A stretch of DNA of 6,157 nucleotides, from assembly GCA_029267455.1 (NCBI GenBank), contig JAJUIX010000078.1:1-6157 (forward strand), read 5' to 3'. Shown here one piece after another: positions 1-6,157 of the stretch. Below the pieces are notes generated by a model that had not been told where the DNA came from, ran no database searches, and saw only the letters and a list, made by a program, of their open reading frames with translations. This DNA is from Enteractinococcus sp. GTDB taxonomy: Bacteria > Actinomycetota > Actinomycetes > Actinomycetales > Micrococcaceae. Every line of letters starts with the position of its first letter. The stretch's first letter is position 1. Both the position numbers and the translations under genes were made by a program.

Positions 1-58
1 CGTCACCAATCGACGTCTGACCTAGCCCCCGCATAAGCCCCTTTCCATACCTTGGCAT

Positions 59-100
59 TGGCGTCAGCTGCACCACCAGGTGGCTGACGCCATAATTTTT
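59..100 (+). terminator. Intrinsic terminator of an upstream plus-strand gene
   Basis: A perfect 10-bp stem (TGGCGTCAGC at 59-68 with GCTGACGCCA at 83-92) encloses a second 4-bp stem (CACC 71-74 with GGTG 79-82, loop ACCA) separated by a 2-nt bulge. It is followed by ATAATTTTT with five T at 96-100. The T-run is only on the right-hand side, so it would stop plus-strand transcription coming from a gene outside the window. All three plus-strand frames close just before it (stops at 18-20, 23-25 and 34-36), so the identity and frame of that gene cannot be read. It may also insulate against readthrough towards the minus-strand lipoprotein gene. Confidence 0.75.
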
Positions 101-177
101 AACGCTCGATATTCACGGGCCGTGACATGACGAAGGCCCGAGCAATTGCCCGGCGCCTGGAACTGTGGGTTGAGGCT

Positions 178-711
178 CTACTGTCCTAAGCCTGGATTAT
201 TTTCTTCGCCTTCTTTGGGAAACTGTGTTGCTGGGTCGGTCTCAGCGTCTGATTCTACGGTTTCGTACCACAGCGCACTGATTCGTCCCGTATCGTCGAC
301 CTGAAGGTGAAGATCTACCGGTTGCGCTGTCAGGTCGGGAGTCAATCGTGTGATGCCATAATCTGGTTCGGGCTCTTCATAGTCAGAAGGCACGTATGGC
401 AGTGAAGGGCGTAGCTGCGAATTGAGGGTACCGACCAAGGAATCCACTGGGATTTCCTCGCTCAGTTGCGGCGAGACGCGTGGATACCAGTCTTGCTTGT
501 TGATCGCTCGAACACCGTTGATCTCGTCCACCACCCACTGTGAGGCTTCAGCCGCTTCTGTATCAGGGAAGGATACTTCCGTAACGTGGGTCGGGACGGA
601 ACCTTGGTCGGGCAATTCATCAGCGATTTCAGAGTCGGCGACGCATCCGGTCAATGACAAGCCAGCGACCACGATAGTCAGGAATAGGGTATGAGGTTTA
701 GATGCTTGCAT
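178..711 (-). CDS. Small putative lipoprotein of unknown function, downstream of ctaB
   Basis: This gene encodes 177 residues, and I do not recognise a named family. The N-terminus is a lipoprotein signal: a short polar start with K5 and H7, a hydrophobic core (about 9-19), then the lipobox LTGC with the lipidated cysteine at residue 23. The mature protein should therefore be anchored to the outer face of the membrane. The rest is acidic and rich in Asp, Glu and Pro. Residues about 57-150 could be one small alpha+beta domain: an Ala/Trp/Val helix, a WYPRVSPQL segment, and a final strand-turn-strand HLQVDDTGRISALWYE. That loosely recalls the NTF2/DUF3887-like domains found in exported proteins, but this is a low-confidence inference. 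The tail (about 151-177) is probably disordered. The ATG lies 3 nt after the ctaB stop (TAAATTATG) with no visible Shine-Dalgarno sequence, so translation is probably coupled to ctaB. Confidence 0.82.
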   Translation of the reverse strand: MQASKPHTLFLTIVVAGLSLTGCVADSEIADELPDQGSVPTHVTEVSFPDTEAAEASQWVVDEINGVRAINKQDWYPRVSPQLSEEIPVDSLVGTLNSQLRPSLPYVPSDYEEPEPDYGITRLTPDLTAQPVDLHLQVDDTGRISALWYETVESDAETDPATQFPKEGEENNPGLGQ

Positions 712-714
712 AAT

Positions 715-1707
715 TTATGGTGCGGTGACCATGTCCCCCATGAGTGGCGCGCCAACGAATGGGTCGACGGCCAAGGCGACGAAAATCAACGTCAGGTAGG
801 TAATGGAAAGATGGAAGACGCGCATGGCCTTCTTATCAGTGAAATCAGGTCGTTGCGAGTCGCGGTAGAGTTTGTGCGCTTCGAATATGAACCAGCCACC
901 TGCTACCGCAGCAGTGGCGGTATAGACGATTCCGGCCCACCCCATCGGTAGGAGCAACAGAGAAATCACCACGGTCGCCCAGGTGTACAGCACAACCTGG
1001 GAAGATACCCGGCGCGAGGTAGCGATAGCCCCCAGCATGGGTACATCGACTTCCTGGTAATCCTCTTTATACTTCAAGCTCAATGGCCAGTAGTGCGGCG
1101 GAGTCCAAAGGAAAATCACGACGAAGAGCACAACGGCGGGCCATTCTACGGTGCCGCGCACGGCAGCCCAGGCGATCAACACCGGAAATGCCCCGGCCAG
1201 ACCGCCCCAAATGATGTTCTGCTCGGTGCGGCGCTTCAGAATGAGCGAGTAAATGACCACGTAGAAGAAGATAGCAGCAATACCGAATGCGGTGGCCAGC
1301 CAGTTCGTGCCGACGGCGAGGATAGCAATGGCAGCAAATGTCAGGACCCACGAGAAAACGAGAGTTTCGCGGGGTGTGACTTCACCGGTTACCAACGGGC
1401 GGTTCTTAGTGCGCTGCATGTGCTTATCGATGTCGCGGTCGATATAGCAGTTAAACGAACCGGAAGCACCGGCAGCGAGTGCGCCACCAACCATTGTTGC
1501 CAACACCGTCCACAAGTCCGGCCAGCCGCGTTGTGCGAAAATCATCGTTGGCAAGGTGGTAACCAGCAGCAGTTCGATTACGCGGGGCTTGGTGAGGGCA
1601 AGATAGGCTTTCGCCTTGCGGCGGAACCCGATCTTTGGTCGAGTCGACTCCGAGGCTGTGGCAGACGAAGTGTCTGGAAGGGCGGCGGACTCTAACGAAG
1701 TTGACAT
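715..1707 (-). CDS. ctaB: Protoheme IX farnesyltransferase (heme O synthase)
   Basis: This integral membrane UbiA-family prenyltransferase adds a farnesyl group from farnesyl diphosphate to the heme B vinyl side chain, giving heme O, the precursor of heme A for aa3-type oxidase. Numbering is from the ATG (330 residues). Key signatures are [15 protein letters not shown] (about 39-53), the first Asp-rich motif NCYIDRDID (N86, D90, D94) followed by MQRTKNRPL, the heme-synthase segment [16 protein letters not shown] with H205 (about 202-217), and the second Asp site EVDVPML (D221). About nine hydrophobic segments follow a soluble N-terminus of about 30 residues rich in Ser, Thr and Ala. An in-frame TTG lies directly before the ATG (1708-1710). 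I chose the ATG because a weak GAGAG (1713-1717) sits 5 nt upstream of it but only 2 nt from the TTG. It is transcribed away from tkt and is followed after 3 nt by the lipoprotein gene. Confidence 0.96.
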   Translation of the reverse strand: MSTSLESAALPDTSSATASESTRPKIGFRRKAKAYLALTKPRVIELLLVTTLPTMIFAQRGWPDLWTVLATMVGGALAAGASGSFNCYIDRDIDKHMQRTKNRPLVTGEVTPRETLVFSWVLTFAAIAILAVGTNWLATAFGIAAIFFYVVIYSLILKRRTEQNIIWGGLAGAFPVLIAWAAVRGTVEWPAVVLFVVIFLWTPPHYWPLSLKYKEDYQEVDVPMLGAIATSRRVSSQVVLYTWATVVISLLLLPMGWAGIVYTATAAVAGGWFIFEAHKLYRDSQRPDFTDKKAMRVFHLSITYLTLIFVALAVDPFVGAPLMGDMVTAP

Positions 1708-1909
1708 CAATACTCTCGTGCTCTAAGTAACAAGTCAGTAAACCTTTGGCGATCTGAACATGTCAGTGCCTCTATCTAGTGTAGCCGTTGTGTAACGCCT
1801 CGCGCACAAATCTTGAAGCCACGTAGCATTTGCCCGGTAAGCTTAGAATGAGTTTTGCATTGAGTAACCTTCAGAACGCATCTACCGCAACCTTTCAGGA
1901 AGGCATTTC
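1708..1909. promoter_or_regulatory. Divergent intergenic region between ctaB and tkt
   Basis: This 202-nt gap must hold the promoters of both ctaB (minus) and tkt-tal (plus), but neither is clear-cut. On the plus strand TAGAAT (1844-1849) is a good -10 hexamer without a convincing -35 at normal spacing. On the minus strand TACACT (complement of 1778-1783) is a possible -10, with TTGTGC (complement of 1804-1809) too far upstream at 20 nt. The pentamer GTAAC occurs three times on the plus strand (1727, 1792, 1864). The first copy is followed 6 nt later by GTAAA (1738-1742), giving an 11-bp-spaced direct repeat. Confidence 0.5.
1897..1903 (+). promoter_or_regulatory. Ribosome-binding site of tkt
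   Basis: AGGAAGG lies 6 nt before the GTG at 1910. This fixes the GTG as the start of tkt. Confidence 0.8.
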
Positions 1910-4057
1910 GTGGTCTCCTCCGCTACTAATCCGACCCCAACGACTACAGCCCTTAACCGCCTCCTTCCAGCCCGAGAGTACGTGTACTCTGATAAGGACC
2001 AACGTGTAGTTGACACGTTGCGGGTGCTTGCCGCAGACGCCGTAGAAAAAGTGGGTTCCGGTCACCCTGGTACCGCCTTTTCGCTATCACCGGTTGCCTG
2101 GCAACTCTTCCAGAACGTGATGCACTTTGATCCGACCGACCCCCATTGGGAAGGCCGAGATCGGTTCATCCTCTCCCCCGGACACACATCTTTGACCCTA
2201 TATTTGCAATTGTTCGCTGCGGGCGCGGGGCTAGAAATGTCAGACCTCGCCTCACTGCGCACATGGGGCTCCAAGACACCGGGCCACCCTGAATATGGCG
2301 ACACCGATCACGTCGAAATTACCACCGGGCCACTTGGTCAAGGACTTGCCTCGGCTGTGGGTTTTGCTTATGATCAACGCCGCATTCGTGGCCTACTGGA
2401 TCCAGAAGCCGCACCCGGCACCTCCCCGTTTGATCACCACATCTTTGTGATCGCCTCCGACGGCGACCTTCAAGAAGGCGTGACCTCTGAGGCCTCGTCT
2501 CTCGCAGGCACCCAGGAGCTTGGCAACCTCATTGTCATTTGGGACGACAATAAGATCTCGATCGAAGACGACACCGACGTCTCCTTTACAGAAAATGTTG
2601 AACAGCGCTACGAGGCATATGGCTGGCATGTACAACGCATCGACTGGCTGCAGACCGGTGACTACGTTGAGGACACTCGAGCGCTCTATGACGCCTTGAT
2701 CAATGCGAAACAAGAGACGGATAAACCGTCCTTAATTTCCTTGCGCACGATTATTGGCTGGCCATCGCCCAAGAAACAAAACACCGGAGGCATCCACGGT
2801 GCCAAGCTTGGAACCGAGGAGCTCGCTGGCCTGAAGGAAGTCTTAGGTTTTGACGCTGATGAGCACTTCGTCATGGATGAAGAACTGCTCGGGCACGCGC
2901 GTACTGTCCGTGACCGTGCAGCTACCTATCGCAAGAGCTGGGAAGCCGCCTACCAGGCGTGGCGAAACAACAATCCGGAACGCGCAAAACTGTATGATCG
3001 CTTAGTCGCCGGTGAGCTCCCTGATAACTTTGAGGAAGCCTTCCCCACCTTTGAGGCTTCCGACGGCCCGATGGCCACTCGTGCAGCCTCCGGCAAGGTC
3101 CTGAGTGCCCTTGCAGATGTGATGCCAGAACTATGGGGTGGTTCCGCAGATCTTGCGGGCTCAAACAATACCACCATGGCAGGTGAACCATCCTTTATCC
3201 CGGTGGAACGCCAGACCAGAGCCTGGTCGGGCCACCCCTATGGGCGCACGCTACATTTCGGTATTCGCGAGCATGCTTCGGGTGCGATCATCAACGGTAT
3301 CAACCTGGGAGGCCTCACTCGCGGCTATGCCGGGACTTTCCTGATCTTCTCGGATTACATGCGCCCAGCCGTACGTCTGGCCTCGCTCATGGGTGTGCCA
3401 TCCATTTTCGTGTGGACCCACGACTCAATTGGGCTTGGCGAAGACGGCCCGACCCACCAGCCCGTTGAACACCTGGCAGCCCTACGTGCTATGCCAAATC
3501 TTGACGTCGTTCGTCCAGCGGACGCTAACGAAGTCTCCGTGGCATGGCGAACCATTCTGGCACAGCGGCAACGCCCCTCCGGGCTGATCTTGTCCCGCCA
3601 GGGTCTGCCGATCTTCGATCGCAACCAGACCGCATTCCGCTCGGCCGAGGGTGTCACACGCGGAGCGTATGTGCTGGCCGAAGCCACCAACGACGACGGC
3701 GAAACCACCCCAGAGGTGGTCCTGATTGGTACGGGTTCGGAAGTTCAATTGGCCCTGGAAGCACGAGAAACTCTGCAAAGCCAGGGCATTGCGACTCGCG
3801 TGGTATCAGCCCCTTGTCTGGAGTGGTTCGATGCCCAAGACGAGTCGTACCGCAATGAAGTGCTGCCGGCAGACACGTTGCGCGTGTCCATTGAGGCTGG
3901 TGTGGAACAGGGCTGGCAGAAATACACCAGTGGTCACGGCCATGCGATCTCACTGGAACACTATGGTGCTTCGGCCGATTATCAAACGCTGTTTAGCAAA
4001 TTCGGTATCACAGCCGACGCGCTGGTCGAAAAAGTTCATAGCCTCTACAACGCTTAA
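1910..4057 (+). CDS. tkt: Transketolase
   Basis: This cytosolic thiamine-diphosphate enzyme of the non-oxidative pentose phosphate pathway moves two-carbon units between ketose and aldose phosphates. Its 715 residues are a full family length. The N-terminal ThDP domain shows SGHPG (H52), the GHTSLTLY segment (H92), GPLGQG (140-145), the cofactor motif SDGDLQEG (D184) ending in DDNKIS (N214), and GIHGAKLG (H296). The middle domain shows PMATR (R391), DLAGSNNT, FGIREH with the ThDP-activating Glu E454, and THDSIGLGEDGPTHQP (H504, H516), then RPADANE and LSRQGLP (R563) for substrate phosphate. The C-terminal transketolase domain runs from about 600 to 715. The SDG variant of the usual GDG is normal in actinobacteria. 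Translation starts at GTG behind a good ribosome-binding site. It is first in an operon with tal, 9 nt downstream, and diverges from ctaB. No truncation or lost catalytic residue was seen. Confidence 0.98.
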   Translation: MVSSATNPTPTTTALNRLLPAREYVYSDKDQRVVDTLRVLAADAVEKVGSGHPGTAFSLSPVAWQLFQNVMHFDPTDPHWEGRDRFILSPGHTSLTLYLQLFAAGAGLEMSDLASLRTWGSKTPGHPEYGDTDHVEITTGPLGQGLASAVGFAYDQRRIRGLLDPEAAPGTSPFDHHIFVIASDGDLQEGVTSEASSLAGTQELGNLIVIWDDNKISIEDDTDVSFTENVEQRYEAYGWHVQRIDWLQTGDYVEDTRALYDALINAKQETDKPSLISLRTIIGWPSPKKQNTGGIHGAKLGTEELAGLKEVLGFDADEHFVMDEELLGHARTVRDRAATYRKSWEAAYQAWRNNNPERAKLYDRLVAGELPDNFEEAFPTFEASDGPMATRAASGKVLSALADVMPELWGGSADLAGSNNTTMAGEPSFIPVERQTRAWSGHPYGRTLHFGIREHASGAIINGINLGGLTRGYAGTFLIFSDYMRPAVRLASLMGVPSIFVWTHDSIGLGEDGPTHQPVEHLAALRAMPNLDVVRPADANEVSVAWRTILAQRQRPSGLILSRQGLPIFDRNQTAFRSAEGVTRGAYVLAEATNDDGETTPEVVLIGTGSEVQLALEARETLQSQGIATRVVSAPCLEWFDAQDESYRNEVLPADTLRVSIEAGVEQGWQKYTSGHGHAISLEHYGASADYQTLFSKFGITADALVEKVHSLYNA

Positions 4058-4060
4058 GGA
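4055..4060 (+). promoter_or_regulatory. Ribosome-binding site of tal overlapping the tkt stop codon
   Basis: The tkt stop and the tal Shine-Dalgarno share bases in TAAGGA, 6 nt before the GTG at 4067. This selects that GTG and suggests that tal translation is coupled to tkt. Confidence 0.75.
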
Positions 4061-4066
4061 ACGCAC

Positions 4067-5185
4067 GTGACGCAAAACAAATACACTAAAGCTCTCCACG
4101 ACGCAGGGGTGTCGCTGTGGCTTGATGATTTGTCACGGGACCGCATCATCTCCGGAGATCTTCAACATCTTATCGACACCAAATCCATCACCGGTGTAAC
4201 GACCAATCCGGCGATTTTTCTCAAAGCTCTCACCAGTGGCTCTGCCTACGATAAGCAGTTGGGTGAACTCGCCGCAGCTGGCGCGGATGCTCAAAGCGCA
4301 GTCGTGGAGATGACCACCGATGACGTACGGGCAGCCTGCGATGTGTTAGCGCCGGTATATGAGGCAACCGAGGGATACGACGGACGCGTATCCATAGAAG
4401 TTGACCCACGATTGGCCTGGGATACCGAAAAGACCGTCGCCCAAGCGCTTGAGCTAGCAGAAAAAGTTGACCGTGAGAACGTCTTGGTCAAAATCCCCGC
4501 GACCGAAGAAGGCCTCCCGGCCATCTCACAAGTTCTGGCAGAAGGCATCAGTGTCAACGTCACGTTGATCTTTTCGCTGGACCGTTACCGACAAGTCATC
4601 AACGCGTGGCTGACCGGCCTCGAAGGCGCCCGCTCCAAGGGACGTGACCTATCAACCATCCATTCTGTGGCGAGCTTCTTCGTATCGCGGGTCGACACCG
4701 AGATCGATAACCAGTTGAAAGCCGCCGAGCTGGCCGAAGAACGACTCCTGCAACTCCGCGGACGGGCAGGCATTGCGAACGCGCGTCTGGCGTACCGGAT
4801 ATTTGAACAGATGCAGGATACGGAGCGTTGGCGTCTACTGTGTGAAAATGGTGCGAAGTTACAGCGACCCCTATGGGCTTCGACGGGCACGAAAAATCCC
4901 GAGTACTCCGATGTACGATATGTCAATGGCCTTGTAGCTGCACATACCGTCAACACCCTCCCAGAGGACACGCTTAACGCGGTGGCAGATCACGGCGAGA
5001 TCACCGAAAATCGCATCCCAGATAACTACGCGATGGATGACGATGATCTCGATAATCTTGCGCGGGCTGGTATTGATTATCACCAAGTGGTAACCAAGCT
5101 TGAAGCCGAGGGACTGGAGAAATTCGTGACGGCTTGGAATGAGCTGCTTGAAAGTATCGACCAACAGCTCGAGGCGCATAAATAG
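4067..5185 (+). CDS. tal: Transaldolase
   Basis: This cytosolic Schiff-base aldolase moves a dihydroxyacetone unit from sedoheptulose 7-phosphate to glyceraldehyde 3-phosphate, giving erythrose 4-phosphate and fructose 6-phosphate. It works with the Tkt made from the same operon. Its 372 residues match the long actinobacterial/cyanobacterial type (about 370) rather than the shorter E. coli type. Visible motifs are SLWLDDLSR (D20), the signature GVTTNPAIF (N47), [13 protein letters not shown] (108-120), [10 protein letters not shown] with the Schiff-base lysine K142, SVNVTLIFS (T167), [11 protein letters not shown] (200-210) and [16 protein letters not shown] (about 267-282). The start is GTG behind AAGGA. 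The gene ends 19 nt before a strong terminator. In many actinobacteria zwf, opcA and pgl follow directly, but they are absent here. Confidence 0.98.
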   Translation: MTQNKYTKALHDAGVSLWLDDLSRDRIISGDLQHLIDTKSITGVTTNPAIFLKALTSGSAYDKQLGELAAAGADAQSAVVEMTTDDVRAACDVLAPVYEATEGYDGRVSIEVDPRLAWDTEKTVAQALELAEKVDRENVLVKIPATEEGLPAISQVLAEGISVNVTLIFSLDRYRQVINAWLTGLEGARSKGRDLSTIHSVASFFVSRVDTEIDNQLKAAELAEERLLQLRGRAGIANARLAYRIFEQMQDTERWRLLCENGAKLQRPLWASTGTKNPEYSDVRYVNGLVAAHTVNTLPEDTLNAVADHGEITENRIPDNYAMDDDDLDNLARAGIDYHQVVTKLEAEGLEKFVTAWNELLESIDQQLEAHK

Positions 5186-5204
5186 TCTGCATCCTCGAAC
5201 ACAT

Positions 5205-5260
5205 GAAACGGCCGGGCCACCGCAATCGTCATGCGGTGGTCCGGCCGTTTCGTTATTTAT
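5205..5260 (+). terminator. Strong intrinsic terminator of the tkt-tal operon
   Basis: A 20-bp stem (5205-5224 with 5232-5251) has a 7-nt loop ATCGTCA. All pairs are Watson-Crick except one G-U wobble. It is followed by the T-rich stretch GTTATTTATTTATT. The T-rich tail is only on the plus-strand 3' side, so it is clearly the tkt-tal terminator. The hairpin is in the 95-nt convergent gap to rpf and lies after the rpf stop, so it could also weakly end rpf transcripts, though no U-tract follows it on the minus strand. Confidence 0.93.
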
Positions 5261-5280
5261 TTATTCGAAGTGCTTGGAGT

Positions 5281-5997
<717 letters not shown>

Positions 5998-6001
5998 TCA
6001 G

Positions 6002-6010
6002 TCCTTTCCT
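6002..6010 (-). promoter_or_regulatory. Ribosome-binding site of rpf
   Basis: On the minus strand AGGAAAGGA lies 10 nt before the GTG at 5991. It supports this start over any downstream alternative. Confidence 0.75.
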
Positions 6011-6036
6011 TCGCGAATCGCGATAGGGATGTCGGT

Positions 6037-6115
6037 CTCAGGCCAAAATGTTCCGCTAGGCGCTGTCAATCGGTCATGTACTAGCGACTGCTGCTGTGTT
6101 ATGCATTGGCCTGAG
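6037..6115 (-). ncRNA. Candidate structured 5' leader of rpf
   Basis: On the minus strand CTCAGGCCAA (6115-6106) pairs perfectly over 10 bp with TTGGCCTGAG (6046-6037), closing a 59-nt interior. Inside, CGCTAG (6086-6081) pairs over 6 bp with CTAGCG (6059-6054), leaving a 21-nt apical loop and an asymmetric 19/7-nt internal loop. A small hairpin (6011-6023) and the ribosome-binding site follow. This could be a cis-acting RNA domain. Actinobacterial rpf genes are often controlled by c-di-AMP (ydaO) riboswitches, but I do not see that aptamer's conserved core, so the class is unknown. It may also be a chance fold. Confidence 0.4.
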
Positions 6116-6121
6116 TTCGCC

Positions 6122-6149
6122 ACACTACAGGTTTTCAATTCGTTATCAA
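6122..6149 (-). promoter_or_regulatory. Possible rpf promoter
   Basis: On the minus strand TTGATA (6149-6144) lies 16 nt upstream of TAGTGT (6127-6122). The -35 is close to consensus. The -10 keeps only the key T, A and final T. Transcription would start at about 6115-6117, just at the outer stem of the candidate leader structure, giving a leader of roughly 120-125 nt. Other promoters beyond the window edge are possible. Confidence 0.3.
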
Positions 6150-6157
6150 AACGTTAC
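6125..6157 (-). repeat. Three 11-bp-spaced direct repeats upstream of rpf
   Basis: Read on the minus strand, three consecutive 11-mers are GTAACGTTTTG, ATAACGAATTG and AAAACCTGTAG. Each shares AAC at positions 3-5 or AAAC-like bases, T at position 9 and G at position 11. The first two also share TAACG and TTG. One-turn-spaced half-sites of the form GTNAC-N6-NNAAC are typical of OmpR-family response regulators such as MtrA or GlnR. The array touches the window end and may continue. It overlaps the possible -35. Confidence 0.45.

Noticed and set aside
116..153. Possible minus-strand terminator of the ctaB-lipoprotein unit (stems 116-121/135-140 and 138-143/148-153)
   Set aside because: The two short stems overlap and exclude each other. 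Neither is followed by a T-run on the minus strand, so the end of this unit cannot be placed.
1093..1695. 200-codon open frame on the plus strand opposite ctaB
   Set aside because: It lies entirely within the well-supported ctaB gene. Its translation is polar, low in recognisable structure, and typical of an antisense shadow of a high-GC gene.
1708..1710. TTG as the start of ctaB
   Set aside because: It would add one residue only. The weak GAGAG is 2 nt from TTG but 5 nt from the adjacent ATG, so ATG is preferred.
3355..3778. Open frames on the minus strand and in other plus frames inside tkt
   Set aside because: All overlap conserved transketolase motifs in the true frame, lack ribosome-binding sites and show no recognisable domain.

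Overview
The window looks like a chromosomal core region of a high-GC Gram-positive (Actinomycetota), most likely Micrococcaceae. Three things point there: an actinobacterial-type transketolase and long (372-residue) transaldolase next to a divergent protoheme IX farnesyltransferase gene, a secreted Rpf domain plus LysM protein built like Micrococcus luteus Rpf, and GTG starts on three of the five genes. By eye the GC content is in the mid-fifties, lower than Micrococcus or Arthrobacter. That would suit a moderate-GC member of the family such as Yaniella, Enteractinococcus or Rothia, but the genus is a guess.

Layout from left to right. Positions 1-177 hold no gene I can support, only the likely 3' end of a plus-strand transcription unit marked by an intrinsic terminator at 59-100. 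Positions 178-1707 are a two-gene minus-strand unit: ctaB (heme O synthase), then 3 nt later a small unrecognised lipoprotein gene. A 202-nt divergent intergenic region follows (1708-1909). Positions 1910-5185 are a plus-strand tkt-tal operon (9-nt gap, ribosome-binding site overlapping the tkt stop), closed by a strong hairpin terminator at 5205-5260. Positions 5281-5991 are a minus-strand rpf gene, convergent with tal. Its leader and promoter region run to the right edge of the window.

Functionally, Tkt and Tal together make the non-oxidative branch of the pentose phosphate pathway. CtaB makes heme O for terminal oxidases. The Rpf protein is a predicted secreted peptidoglycan-cleaving resuscitation factor. 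The genes are ordinary. The parts most worth a second look are non-coding and lie upstream of rpf: a long-range 10-bp inverted repeat with an inner 6-bp stem, which would fold most of the mRNA leader into one domain, and three 11-bp-spaced direct repeats at the window edge that look like sites for an OmpR-family response regulator. I found no mobile element, CRISPR array, tRNA or rRNA, and no clearly undescribed protein system.
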